Notes: generated by a model from the letters alone, not told the origin. A stretch of 10,192 nucleotides of DNA from an uncultured Rhodospirillaceae bacterium (GCA_913041095.1 CAJWIB010000069.1:1-10192), one strand, 5' to 3'. Positions 1-6,743 are shown, counted from the stretch's first letter. A program made the numbers and translations.

Positions 1-829
1 CTTGAGGATCATTTTGCCCCTGTCCCCCTTGACGACCTTTTTTACCCTGTCCCCCTTGAGGATCTTTTTGCCCCTGTCCCCCTTGAGGATCTTTTTCCCC
101 CTGTCCCCCTGTAGTATCAGAACCTTCGCCCTCTTTATCCTCGTCTTCAATATACTCTTTGCGGAAATTTTCGTCGGTGCCCACATTGACGGTGCCTGTG
201 AAAGGCACGATGCCGACTTTCAGAAATTTCGGCTCAGCCTCGTCACCGAAGAGAATTTCGACAAATGTCTCGGAGGCTTCCTTCAACGAGGCAATTTTAT
301 AACCTCCCATGGAACCAGTGTTATCCAGCACTAAAACCACATCCAAGCCCTTGGTTTCGCGCTTTATCGTCGTCGTTGCCGCCACCAAGAGGCTGTCAAT
401 CTGAGCAAGCCGCAACAGGGTTGTGTCCATATCGGCGGTCGCAGTCAAAGTGATCTCACTGTCATTAATTGTCAGCACGGGCGTGGCAGGAACACCAAGT
501 TCCTTAGCCGGATAATTCGCGTCGAAATATTTCTGCGCCAGAGTATTAAGTTCACTATCGGACAGCCCGCTAGCCGAGCCAACGGCCAGGCCAGCAGCAT
601 CCAAGGCATTGCCCAAACGCTGTTTCACCACGTACGCGCGCGAGAGATCCACGGCAGCACCGCCAGCTGCCACTATCGGGACCAAGGCCAACACAAAGAA
701 GATCGCAGCAACACCCCGCCGATCGTTGGCAAAGTCCGACACGGCCCTTGCCAGGCGCCCCCAGGGTTGGGACATGCAGGCCGGTATGCGACGCAATTCA
801 CCAAGGGTTCTTTTTAGCTGCCTCGTCAT
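1..829 (-). CDS. TadE/TadG-like Flp pilus assembly protein with vWA domain, 3' part missing
   Basis: I translated this by hand on the reverse strand; the frame is open for 276 codons from an ATG at 829-827 and leaves the window at base 1, so the C-terminus is missing. A GGAG lies 7 nt before the ATG. Residues 1-38 are basic and cytoplasmic, and 39-58 form one membrane helix ending in AAVDLSRAY, the usual start of TadE/TadG-like proteins. A vWA domain begins near residue 162: strand DVVLVLDN is followed by the metal-site motif D169-x-T171-G-S173 (DNTGS), then VGIVPFTGTVNVG at 205-217. After an acidic stretch (226-237) come four 9-residue Gly/Gln/Lys repeats (241-276). In this family the protein is anchored in the inner membrane with the vWA part outside, and is linked to Tad/Flp pilus assembly or adhesion. 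No other tad gene is visible here, so the pilus role is family inference. Confidence 0.85.
   Translation of the reverse strand, partial: MTRQLKRTLGELRRIPACMSQPWGRLARAVSDFANDRRGVAAIFFVLALVPIVAAGGAAVDLSRAYVVKQRLGNALDAAGLAVGSASGLSDSELNTLAQKYFDANYPAKELGVPATPVLTINDSEITLTATADMDTTLLRLAQIDSLLVAATTTIKRETKGLDVVLVLDNTGSMGGYKIASLKEASETFVEILFGDEAEPKFLKVGIVPFTGTVNVGTDENFRKEYIEDEDKEGEGSDTTGGQGEKDPQGGQGQKDPQGGQGKKGRQGGQGQNDPQ
2..109 (-). repeat. Four tandem 27-bp coding repeats in the vWA protein
   Basis: Units lie at 2-28, 29-55, 56-82 and 83-109. Units 1, 3 and 4 differ by only one or two bases; unit 2 is more diverged. Each encodes nine residues of the pattern GGQGxKDPQ, so the array covers residues 241-276 exactly and a gain or loss of units would keep the frame. 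The array touches the window edge and may continue. Confidence 0.9.
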
Positions 830-903
830 CGGATCACTCCAATACTGAAAATCAGAAACGCCCCGGCGCATTGTCTGTGGCTAGCCTTCAGAAATCGGTT
901 CAT
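826..903 (-). CDS. Possible 25-aa ORF overlapping the start of the vWA gene
   Basis: On the reverse strand an ATG at 903-901 opens 25 codons ending in a TGA at 828-826, which shares ATGA with the start of the vWA gene. The peptide begins MNRFLKASHRQ and continues with a hydrophobic segment, AGAFLIFSIGVI. Basic head plus short hydrophobic run resembles the N-terminus of Tad-type pseudopilin-like proteins, and the overlap would suit translational coupling. There is no good ribosome binding site, only a G-rich stretch directly before the ATG. It could be a decayed remnant of a neighbouring pilus gene, a coupling peptide, or chance. I do not recognise it. Confidence 0.2.
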   Translation of the reverse strand: MNRFLKASHRQCAGAFLIFSIGVIR

Positions 904-1180
904 GGCCCCGCCACCCTGTCACTCTCGGCGTTTCCATTGACTCCCCCAAATTTCTTGTCATAGCCTTCATATAAGAGGACGGTAGCCGATTTTCGCCTTT
1001 CCCCTAAATCGAAGTTAAAGAACTAGAACACCACAGTAGCTGACACTACCAACCAATGGCCTCAAAGGAGAAGCAATGGACTTATACATGTTACAGATAA
1101 AGTACACGCCAGAATATATTTGGAATATCGGGGCTATATTTTCTTTGGAACTCGCCGTTATATGAGCAATTATAGGGACG
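830..1180. other. Divergent intergenic region between vWA gene and cyclase
   Basis: This stretch separates the leftward vWA gene from the rightward cyclase and should carry promoters for both. I could not pick a convincing -35/-10 pair: the TTGACT at 937-942 has no good -10 at 16-18 bp. Two short ORFs lie here and are listed separately (826-903 minus, 1076-1165 plus). Base composition falls sharply towards the right end, marking the left edge of the AT-rich block near 1010. Confidence 0.5.
1076..1165 (+). CDS. Short hydrophobic ORF in the cyclase frame, ending at TGA before it
   Basis: An ATG at 1076 is preceded by AAAGGAG (1064-1070) with a 5-nt spacer, the best ribosome binding site in this part of the window. 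It opens 29 codons starting MDLYMLQIKYTPEYIWNIGA and ends at TGA 1163-1165. The frame is the same as that of the cyclase starting at 1181, with no other stop between. The C-terminal half (IGAIFSLELAVI) is hydrophobic, and the codons after the TGA (AIIGTMEGILV) continue the hydrophobic run, as if one membrane helix were cut by the stop. It may be a leader peptide, a membrane anchor separated from the cyclase by a nonsense mutation or sequence error, or chance. Confidence 0.35.
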   Translation: MDLYMLQIKYTPEYIWNIGAIFSLELAVI

Positions 1181-2011
1181 ATGGAGGGTATATTGGTTGA
1201 CATTTCCGAAGACGAATTAAAAATTCTAAAATTACAACTATCACGATTAAAACTAGAAACACGGCTTCGTAAAGATTTAGGGTCGGAACTCGATAGGCAA
1301 AAAACTATAGCCGTAAATGCTGAAAACTTAGCTAAGCAAAGAGGTGATGAAATTGAAGAAATTTCACGAAAATTAGCTAAATATCTACCCGAACAACTCT
1401 ATAAGTCAATTTTTTCTGGCGAAACAGATGTAGGGGTAAAAAGCAAAAGAAAATTCTTAACCATATTTTTTTCAGATATCGTGTCTTTTACACAAATATC
1501 TGAAAACATGAAGGCAGATCTGTTAACGGAAATGCTGAATTTATATCTCACGGAGATGACAGAATTAGTTCTCGAACATGAAGGTACACTTGATAAATAT
1601 ATCGGCGATTCTATTATGGTGTTCTTCGGAGATCCGCGTACATCTGGAAAGAATTTGGACGCATTAAAATGTTTGGAAATGGCTATTTCGATGCAAAAAC
1701 GGATGGCGGTCCTCGGCGTCGACTTTGTAAAAAAATATGATATTAGTGATCCTTTAAAAATTCGAATCGGGATAAATTCAGGATTTTGTACGGTTGGTAA
1801 TTTCGGAAATGAAAAGAGATTAGATTATACAGTTATGGGAAGATCCGTAAATCTCGCATCGCGACTTGAGACAGCAGCAAAACCGTCTTCAATTCTAATT
1901 TCTGAATCTACTTATGAACTTGTAAAGGGTGATATCGATTTAGATGATGCGGGTTTTTTTGAATTAAAGGGTATACACAACAAGGTGAAAACTTACGAGG
2001 TGATGCCATAG
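1181..2011 (+). CDS. Class IIIb adenylate/guanylate cyclase with N-terminal coiled coil
   Basis: This 276-aa protein should convert ATP (or GTP) to the 3',5'-cyclic nucleotide. Residues 10-65 are rich in Leu, Lys and Glu and probably form a coiled coil, followed by KLAKYLPEQLYKSIFSG (64-80), a linker often seen before such catalytic domains. The catalytic domain spans about 92-276. Metal-binding Asp99 (FFSDIVSFT) and Asp143 (KYIGDSIM) are present, with Lys139 and Thr217 as the base-selecting pair, and Asn224 and Arg228 as transition-state residues (GRSVNLASR). The Lys/Thr pair places it in class IIIb, where some members respond to bicarbonate. There is no membrane segment in the protein as started here, so it should be cytosolic and act as a homodimer. 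ATG 1181 has AGGGA only 2 nt upstream; TTG 1193 has GGAGGG at 1183-1188 and may be the true start. The gene is much more AT-rich than the operon to its right. What it senses is not visible. Confidence 0.9.
   Translation: MEGILVDISEDELKILKLQLSRLKLETRLRKDLGSELDRQKTIAVNAENLAKQRGDEIEEISRKLAKYLPEQLYKSIFSGETDVGVKSKRKFLTIFFSDIVSFTQISENMKADLLTEMLNLYLTEMTELVLEHEGTLDKYIGDSIMVFFGDPRTSGKNLDALKCLEMAISMQKRMAVLGVDFVKKYDISDPLKIRIGINSGFCTVGNFGNEKRLDYTVMGRSVNLASRLETAAKPSSILISESTYELVKGDIDLDDAGFFELKGIHNKVKTYEVMP
1183..1188 (+). promoter_or_regulatory. Ribosome binding site favouring TTG 1193 as cyclase start
   Basis: GGAGGG lies 4 nt before an in-frame TTG at 1193, inside the codons that follow ATG 1181. The ATG itself has only AGGGA at 2 nt. 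Either start leaves the coiled coil and catalytic domain intact, so the choice changes only four residues. Confidence 0.4.
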
Positions 2012-2031
2012 ATAAATTGCTTTAATGGTAG

Positions 2032-2047
2032 TTTTATAATTATAAAA
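2032..2047. promoter_or_regulatory. Perfect 16-bp AT-rich palindrome after the cyclase gene
   Basis: TTTTATAATTATAAAA is its own reverse complement and lies 20 bp after the cyclase stop. It has no loop and no G or C, so it is a poor intrinsic terminator; a protein-binding site or a promoter element is more likely. It falls immediately before a second dyad at 2049-2070. Confidence 0.45.
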
Positions 2048-2048
2048 T

Positions 2049-2070
2049 TGTAAATATCACTCGATTTACA
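2049..2070. promoter_or_regulatory. Inverted repeat TGTAAAT-N8-ATTTACA upstream of the GFA gene
   Basis: Seven-base arms are perfectly complementary around an 8-nt centre, 47 bp before the GFA start codon at 2118. Size and symmetry fit an operator for a dimeric repressor or activator. It does not match the CRP core (TGTGA-N6-TCACA) or the FNR core (TTGAT-N4-ATCAA), and I cannot name the regulator. Confidence 0.45.
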
Positions 2071-2102
2071 CGGAATAGGACTTTTTTGAAAATTCTAAAA
2101 AT

Positions 2103-2108
2103 GGAAGG
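2103..2108 (+). promoter_or_regulatory. Ribosome binding site deciding the GFA start
   Basis: GGAAGG lies 9 nt before ATG 2118 but directly abuts the alternative ATG at 2109. The spacing selects 2118 as the start. Confidence 0.7.
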
Positions 2109-2117
2109 ATGATAACT

Positions 2118-2570
2118 ATGAAATACACAGGAAATTGCCTATGTGGAAACGTTACGTTTCAGTTTCCATATGATCCTATGATGCAGTTTCAATGTCACTG
2201 CACAGTTTGTCAAAAGGTTTTCGGTACGTCGCTTAATGCTATAGCATTACCGGAAGATGAACTTAGCCATGAAGGTGAATTGGACGTTTTTTCAATCAGT
2301 GGCGGTAGTGGAAAGAAATTGCATTATTACTTCTGCCCACAATGCAGTATTATAGTTTATAATAAACCAGACGTGTTGGATGGAATGATCTACCTTCCAG
2401 CAGGTTTACTTGCAGACCAAATTGAGTTCAGTCCCACGGTCGAACTTTGGACCAAAAGCAAAGCAAAATGGTTACCTCAAGCGGGTTCAATCAAGGCGTC
2501 ATTTGAGGACAATGGAACTGTCGAAAGACTTGTAGAATTATTGGAAAATTTGGACCAAAGAGAAACTTAA
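2118..2570 (+). CDS. GFA/CENP-V family zinc-binding protein
   Basis: The 150-aa product has the cysteine pattern of the GFA family, named after a glutathione-dependent formaldehyde-activating enzyme of Paracoccus. From the chosen Met, the ligands are C7-x-C9-G, then C26-H-C28-x-x-C31, then C73-x-x-C76. In the family these bind two zinc ions in a small beta-rich fold. The final motif reads FCPQCS where most members have FCxxCG. The segment LWTKSKAKWL (110-119) matches the usual C-terminal aromatic/basic block. Most family members have no proven substrate, and the formaldehyde role should not be assumed. It follows the cyclase in the same direction after a gap of about 106 bp containing two dyads, so it may have its own promoter. 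Like the cyclase it is AT-rich. An ATG 9 nt further upstream is less likely because it abuts the ribosome binding site. Confidence 0.85.
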   Translation: MKYTGNCLCGNVTFQFPYDPMMQFQCHCTVCQKVFGTSLNAIALPEDELSHEGELDVFSISGGSGKKLHYYFCPQCSIIVYNKPDVLDGMIYLPAGLLADQIEFSPTVELWTKSKAKWLPQAGSIKASFEDNGTVERLVELLENLDQRET

Positions 2571-2951
2571 CAAGCGGGCATTACTTGTCGAGATCTTCAG
2601 CTCGTGAACATCACGGAATCGCCGCACTCCGACGCATATCGAGCCGTGCCGCGGCGGCTTGGTTATTGTCATGGCGCGGTTGCTCGTCGTGGTACCGGCC
2701 GCGACGAATAGCGCACCAGCATGCGTCATCAAAGTGCACTTGACCGTCACTAGGCATATACAATAGTAGTGTCTGCTAAGGAACAAAAACGAGGTGTACG
2801 GCTGTCTCGGTCAGAGGGTCTTTGGTTCATATTAACGCGCAAGCACTAATTTGCGGAAGCAAAACGAACCTGCGTCTTTCAAAAATCTATCATCATGCCG
2901 ACGATTTGTGCCCCCGAAATTCGAAGTTCAAAGTAAGGTCGGAATTTTGAT
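2571..2951. other. Intergenic region before the ligase-liv operon
   Basis: No gene is supported over these 381 bp. Bases about 2610-2720 are GC-rich, unlike the GFA gene just before, so the AT-rich block ends near 2570. A TTGACC (2740-2745) and TACAAT (2759-2764) are only 13 bp apart, too close for a standard sigma-70 promoter. The last 100 bp before the ligase must contain the operon promoter or leader, but I cannot place it. TAAGG at 2934-2938 and GGA at 2941-2943 precede the ligase ATG by 13 and 8 nt. Confidence 0.5.
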
Positions 2952-4925
2952 ATGGTGAATTTGGACGCGCCCCTTGGGGCCAACGACACGACGCCTAAGC
3001 TTTTGCTGCAACAGGCGTCTATGCGGGGCGAGCACCCTGCCTTTCGTGCAAAATATCTTGGTATCTGGCAAACCTGGTCATGGCGCGAGATGGTCGACGA
3101 AATTCGCTCGCTGACATGCGGTTTGGCGGCGCTTGGCGTAGTACGCGGGGACCTGATCGCGATAATTGGATCGAACCGCCCACAGCTCTATTGGACGTTC
3201 GATGCGATCCAGGCACTGGGAGCGGTGCCGGTGCCACTTTATGCTGATTCTGTCGCAGATGAAATGCGTTATGTCCTCAAGCATGCGGAAGTCAAAATGG
3301 CGATCTGCGAGGATCAGGAACAGATCGACAAGATCCTCTCCATACGCGAAGATTTGCCACTTCTCAAGGATCTGGTCTATCTGGATCCGCGTGGACTGCG
3401 CCACTATGACCAGCCCTTTCTTCATGCCATGGAGGCTGTTCAGACGACTGGCCGTACATACGATCAGGAACACAGCGAATTCTTTGCAAGCCAGATTGCC
3501 GACGGCAAGGGCAGCGACATCTGCATCGTCGTATACACTTCGGGCACCACGGGCGATCCGAAGGGAGTGCTGCTCAATTTTGATAATCTGTTGAAGTCGG
3601 CCCGGTCGGTGGCTGAACTCGAAGCTATAGATGAAAATGAAGAGATGTTGGCTTATTTGCCACTGGCCTGGGTCGGCGACCATTTTTTCTCGGTGGCCCT
3701 GCAGCATGTTTGCGGCTTTACCGTGAACTGTCCCGAGAGCGCGGATACAGTAACGCTGGATCTTAAAGAGATCGGCCCGACCTGTTTCCTGTCGCCGCCC
3801 GCAATATTCGAAAATTTTCTAACTCAGATCCGCATCCGCATGGAGGATTCAGGCCGACTGAAACGTAAACTGTTCGGCTACTTCGTCGGCGTCGCGTCGC
3901 GCTGCGGCATCGATATACTGGAGGGCAGGACCGTCGCCCTCAAGGATCGTCTACTTCACATGCTTGGCAATATTCTAATATTCGGCCCGTTGAAGGACAA
4001 TCTAGGTCTTAGCCGTACCCGTTTCGCCTATACTGGCGGCGCGCCACTGGGCGAAGAAGTTTTCAATTTCTATCGCTCTATCGGTCTTAATCTGAAACAG
4101 CTTTACGGACAAACCGAATCCTCCGCCTACGTCTGCATTCAGCGCGATGGCGACGTCAAACCCGATACGGTGGGCCCGCCCTGCCCTGGGGTCGATCTCA
4201 AAATCACCGATGACGGCGAAATCATATACAAGAGCCCGGGCAATTTCGTTGGTTATTTCAAAAACGATGAAGCGACTGCCGAGACGCTGGACAGCGAGGG
4301 GTGGGTGCATACCGGAGACGCCGGGATCATCGATGACGACGGCCATCTAAAAGTCATTGATCGGGCTAAAGACGTCGGCCAACTTGAAGATGGCACCCTG
4401 TTCGCACCGCAATTTATCGAGAACAAGTTGAAATTTTTCCCTTTTATTCGCGAAGCGGTGGTCCATGGTGCGGATCGTGATTTCGTTGCCTGTTTTGTCA
4501 ACATCGACCTCGAAGCGGTGAGCAACTGGGCCGAGAGGGAGGGCATCTCCTACACCAACTACACGGATCTTGCATCACGCGATCAGATTTATGGTCTGAT
4601 CAAGGATTGCATTGAGCAGGTAAACCGGGGCCTTGCCCAAGATTCGGCTTTGCGCGGGTCCCAAATTGGCCGCTTTTTGCTGCTGCACAAGGAACTGGAT
4701 GCGGACGATGGCGAATTGACCAGAACCCGCAAAGTCCGGCGAAGGATCATCGCTGACCGTTTTTCCCCGTTGATTGACGCATTATACTCGGATGCTGAAC
4801 ACGTCAGTTTTGAATCACAAGTCACATTCGAAGACGGCCGCAAGGGCATGCTCAAGGCTGACCTGAAAATTCGCGACGCCAAGACGTTCGGCGACGAAAA
4901 CGCTTCGGAAAGGCAGGCGGCGTGA
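2952..4925 (+). CDS. AMP-dependent acyl-CoA synthetase (long-chain FACS-like)
   Basis: The 657-aa enzyme should activate a carboxylic acid with ATP to an acyl-adenylate and then form the CoA thioester in the cytoplasm. The phosphate-binding loop is YTSGTTGDPKG (195-205). Other landmarks are LAYLPLAWVGDHFFS (233-247), TGGAPL (361-366), YGQTES (385-390), the hinge region WVHTGDAG (451-458) with VIDRAKD (468-474), and the C-terminal ELTRTRKVRR (588-597), where K594 aligns with the catalytic lysine of the ELTPTLKxKR motif in FadD15-type enzymes. Length fits long-chain fatty acyl-CoA synthetases. The loop after DRAKD reads VGQLEDGTLFAP instead of the common GGKNIAP type, which marks a divergent subgroup. 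It is the first gene of the operon; its last codon overlaps the livG start by four bases (GTGA). The pairing with a complete importer suggests the imported compound, or a product of it, is its substrate. Chain length and aromatic versus aliphatic preference cannot be read here. Confidence 0.9.
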   Translation: MVNLDAPLGANDTTPKLLLQQASMRGEHPAFRAKYLGIWQTWSWREMVDEIRSLTCGLAALGVVRGDLIAIIGSNRPQLYWTFDAIQALGAVPVPLYADSVADEMRYVLKHAEVKMAICEDQEQIDKILSIREDLPLLKDLVYLDPRGLRHYDQPFLHAMEAVQTTGRTYDQEHSEFFASQIADGKGSDICIVVYTSGTTGDPKGVLLNFDNLLKSARSVAELEAIDENEEMLAYLPLAWVGDHFFSVALQHVCGFTVNCPESADTVTLDLKEIGPTCFLSPPAIFENFLTQIRIRMEDSGRLKRKLFGYFVGVASRCGIDILEGRTVALKDRLLHMLGNILIFGPLKDNLGLSRTRFAYTGGAPLGEEVFNFYRSIGLNLKQLYGQTESSAYVCIQRDGDVKPDTVGPPCPGVDLKITDDGEIIYKSPGNFVGYFKNDEATAETLDSEGWVHTGDAGIIDDDGHLKVIDRAKDVGQLEDGTLFAPQFIENKLKFFPFIREAVVHGADRDFVACFVNIDLEAVSNWAEREGISYTNYTDLASRDQIYGLIKDCIEQVNRGLAQDSALRGSQIGRFLLLHKELDADDGELTRTRKVRRRIIADRFSPLIDALYSDAEHVSFESQVTFEDGRKGMLKADLKIRDAKTFGDENASERQAA

Positions 4926-5737
4926 CCAATCCAGCAATGGCCGGTGAAAAGGTTGCCGGCGAGACCTTGTTAGCGGTCGAAAACATCACCTTGTCATTTG
5001 GCGCTGTGCAGGCGCTGATCGACGTCAGCTTCAAAATAGAGAAGGGCGAGATCCGCGCCATCATTGGCCCCAATGGCGCCGGAAAGACCTCGATGTTGAA
5101 TTGCGTCAATGGTTTCTATCATCCTCAACAGGGCCGCATAATCTACAAGGGCACAGTGCGCCCGCAGATGAAACCACACGTCGCGGCGGCACAGGGGATC
5201 TCACGCACCTTCCAGAACGTGGCGCTGTTCCGTGGCATGACCACACTCGACAACATCATGACCGGGCGAAATCTGAAGATGAACCGGTGGAAGACCAGTC
5301 TGCTGCCCGCAGCGCTGTATATCGGCTGGACCCGGAAGGAAGAGGCGGCGCACCGGGACTACGTTGAAAAGATTATAGACTTCCTGCAGATCGAGGCGAT
5401 CCGCAAGACGCCAGTCGGCCGTCTACCCTATGGCCTGCAGAAGCGGGTCGAATTAGGCCGGGCCCTGGCAGCGGAGCCCGAGTTGCTTTTGCTCGACGAG
5501 CCAATGGCCGGCATGAACATCGAGGAAAAGCAGGACATGTGCCGATTTGTCCTGGATGTGAATGACGAATTCGGTACGACGATCGCGCTGATCGAACATG
5601 ACATGGGCGTCGTCATGGATATTTCGGACCGCGTCGTAGTGCTTGATCACGGTATCAAGATCGCTGATGGCATGCCGGATGAAGTGAAGAACAACCAGGA
5701 TGTCATCGATGCATATCTCGGTGTCAGTCATGAGTGA
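4922..5737 (+). CDS. livG: ABC transporter ATPase, LivG type
   Basis: This 271-aa protein is one of two nucleotide-binding subunits of the importer and powers uptake at the inner face of the membrane. Walker A is GPNGAGKT (49-56), the Q-loop glutamine is Q98 (RTFQNVALF), Walker B is LLLLDEP (188-194) with D192 and catalytic E193, and the H-loop is H226 (EHDM). The insertion around 115-140 is usual in LivG. The signature reads LPYGLQKR (168-175), with Pro instead of Ser in LSYG/LSGG; this still occurs in LivG-like subgroups. Translation probably starts at GTG 4922, inside the ligase stop (GTGA); ATG 4937 is an alternative five codons in. The overlap implies coupled translation with the ligase. 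The symbol denotes family, not proven leucine transport. Confidence 0.92.
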   Translation: MTNPAMAGEKVAGETLLAVENITLSFGAVQALIDVSFKIEKGEIRAIIGPNGAGKTSMLNCVNGFYHPQQGRIIYKGTVRPQMKPHVAAAQGISRTFQNVALFRGMTTLDNIMTGRNLKMNRWKTSLLPAALYIGWTRKEEAAHRDYVEKIIDFLQIEAIRKTPVGRLPYGLQKRVELGRALAAEPELLLLDEPMAGMNIEEKQDMCRFVLDVNDEFGTTIALIEHDMGVVMDISDRVVVLDHGIKIADGMPDEVKNNQDVIDAYLGVSHE

Positions 5738-5771
5738 TATCGTAACCAGACGCAACGGAGGCGCCTAGCAT

Positions 5772-6743
5772 ATGGACTTATGGCAAGCAATCGTGCTCGA
5801 TCCCATACTTGATATGATCGACGCTCCGGAGTTCTTAGCCGAAGTATTTATCGGCGGTCTCATGTCCGGCGTGATGTATTCTCTGGTCGCTCTAGGCTTT
5901 GTTTTGATTTTCAAGGCTTCTGGCGTTTTCAACTTTGCGCAAGGCGTGCTGGCATTGTTTGCCGCTTTGACGCTGGTCGGGCTGATGACCGGAACGGTAC
6001 CGATCCTGCTCACCCAAGTGCCTGGGATGGAGATGCCGCCGTGGCTTGCCATCATCATCACCATTGTCGTCATGATCGGGATGGCTTTCCTTGTGGAACG
6101 CATCATTCTGCGCCCCTTGGTGAACCAGGATCCAATCATTATGTTCATGTCGACCATCGGCCTGGCTTTCGTTCTGGAAGGGGCCGGCGATATTCTCTGG
6201 GGCAGCGAGGTCAAGACACTCGACATCGGCATTCCCAATAGTACTTTCATGTGGGCCGACATTCAGTTTCAGGAGTTTGATATCTGGGCTGCGGTAATAT
6301 CGGCAGTCATGGTGGTGTTTTTAGCCTTATTTTTCCAGCGCACACGCGTCGGCCGCGCCTTGCGCGCTGTCGCCGACGACCATCAGGCAGCACTTTCGGT
6401 CGGCATACCGCTGAAGGCCATCTGGGTCGTGGTTTGGTCGGTGGCGGGCATTGTGGCGCTGGTCGCCGGTGTCATGTGGGGTTCCAAAAGCGGGGTCCAG
6501 TTCAGCCTTTCGCTCATCGCCCTTAAGGCCCTGCCAGTGCTCATTCTAGGCGGCTTCACCTCGGTTCCAGGCGCCATCGTAGGTGGCCTGATCATTGGTG
6601 TTGGCGAAAAGGTGGCGGAAGTTTACTGGGGCCCCCTGGTCAACGGCGCGATCGAGAATTGGTTCGCTTACATGGTCGCCCTGGTCTTCCTGCTGTTTAT
6701 GCCGCAGGGACTGTTCGGCGAAAAGATCATCGAAAGGGTTTAG
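5772..6743 (+). CDS. livH: ABC transporter permease, LivH type
   Basis: The 323-aa protein is one of the two membrane subunits that form the transport channel. Hydrophobic segments are visible near 23-47, 55-80, 90-113, 122-142, 172-188, 216-236, 250-278 and 297-310. Conserved LivH features include GFVLIFKASGVFNFAQG (42-58), the cytoplasmic coupling stretch GRALRAVADDHQAALSVGI (194-212) that contacts an ATPase, and ALPVLILGGFTSVPGAIVGG (253-272). The start is ATG 5772 with GGAGG at 5757-5761, 10 nt upstream. It begins 34 bp after livG and ends 4 bp before livM. Confidence 0.92.
   Translation: MDLWQAIVLDPILDMIDAPEFLAEVFIGGLMSGVMYSLVALGFVLIFKASGVFNFAQGVLALFAALTLVGLMTGTVPILLTQVPGMEMPPWLAIIITIVVMIGMAFLVERIILRPLVNQDPIIMFMSTIGLAFVLEGAGDILWGSEVKTLDIGIPNSTFMWADIQFQEFDIWAAVISAVMVVFLALFFQRTRVGRALRAVADDHQAALSVGIPLKAIWVVVWSVAGIVALVAGVMWGSKSGVQFSLSLIALKALPVLILGGFTSVPGAIVGGLIIGVGEKVAEVYWGPLVNGAIENWFAYMVALVFLLFMPQGLFGEKIIERV

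Noticed and set aside
2..334. Plus-strand ORF of 110 codons at the left edge
   Set aside because: It is antisense to the vWA gene and its repeated Leu/Ser/Pro sequence is just the other strand of the 27-bp repeats.
1162..1200. 12-codon ORF starting ATGAGC, overlapping the TGA before the cyclase
   Set aside because: Its frame differs from the cyclase, it has no ribosome binding site of its own at proper spacing, and its sequence shows nothing notable.
1015..1203. Minus-strand 62-codon ORF over the cyclase start
   Set aside because: Antisense to the cyclase leader, with no ribosome binding site or domain evidence.
2049..2070. CRP or FNR site
   Set aside because: The arms TGTAAAT/ATTTACA with N8 do not fit either core sequence or spacing, although the neighbouring cyclase made a CRP site tempting.
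2611..2757. Minus-strand 48-codon ORF in the gap before the ligase
   Set aside because: No ribosome binding site, no recognisable motif, and too short to judge; another 82-codon ORF overlaps it in a different frame (2538-2786), also without support.
2740..2764. TTGACC and TACAAT as a sigma-70 promoter
   Set aside because: The spacer is 13 bp, well short of the usual 16-18.
3078..3707. Minus-strand ORF of 209 codons opposite the ligase
   Set aside because: Antisense to well-conserved ligase sequence, no domain seen.
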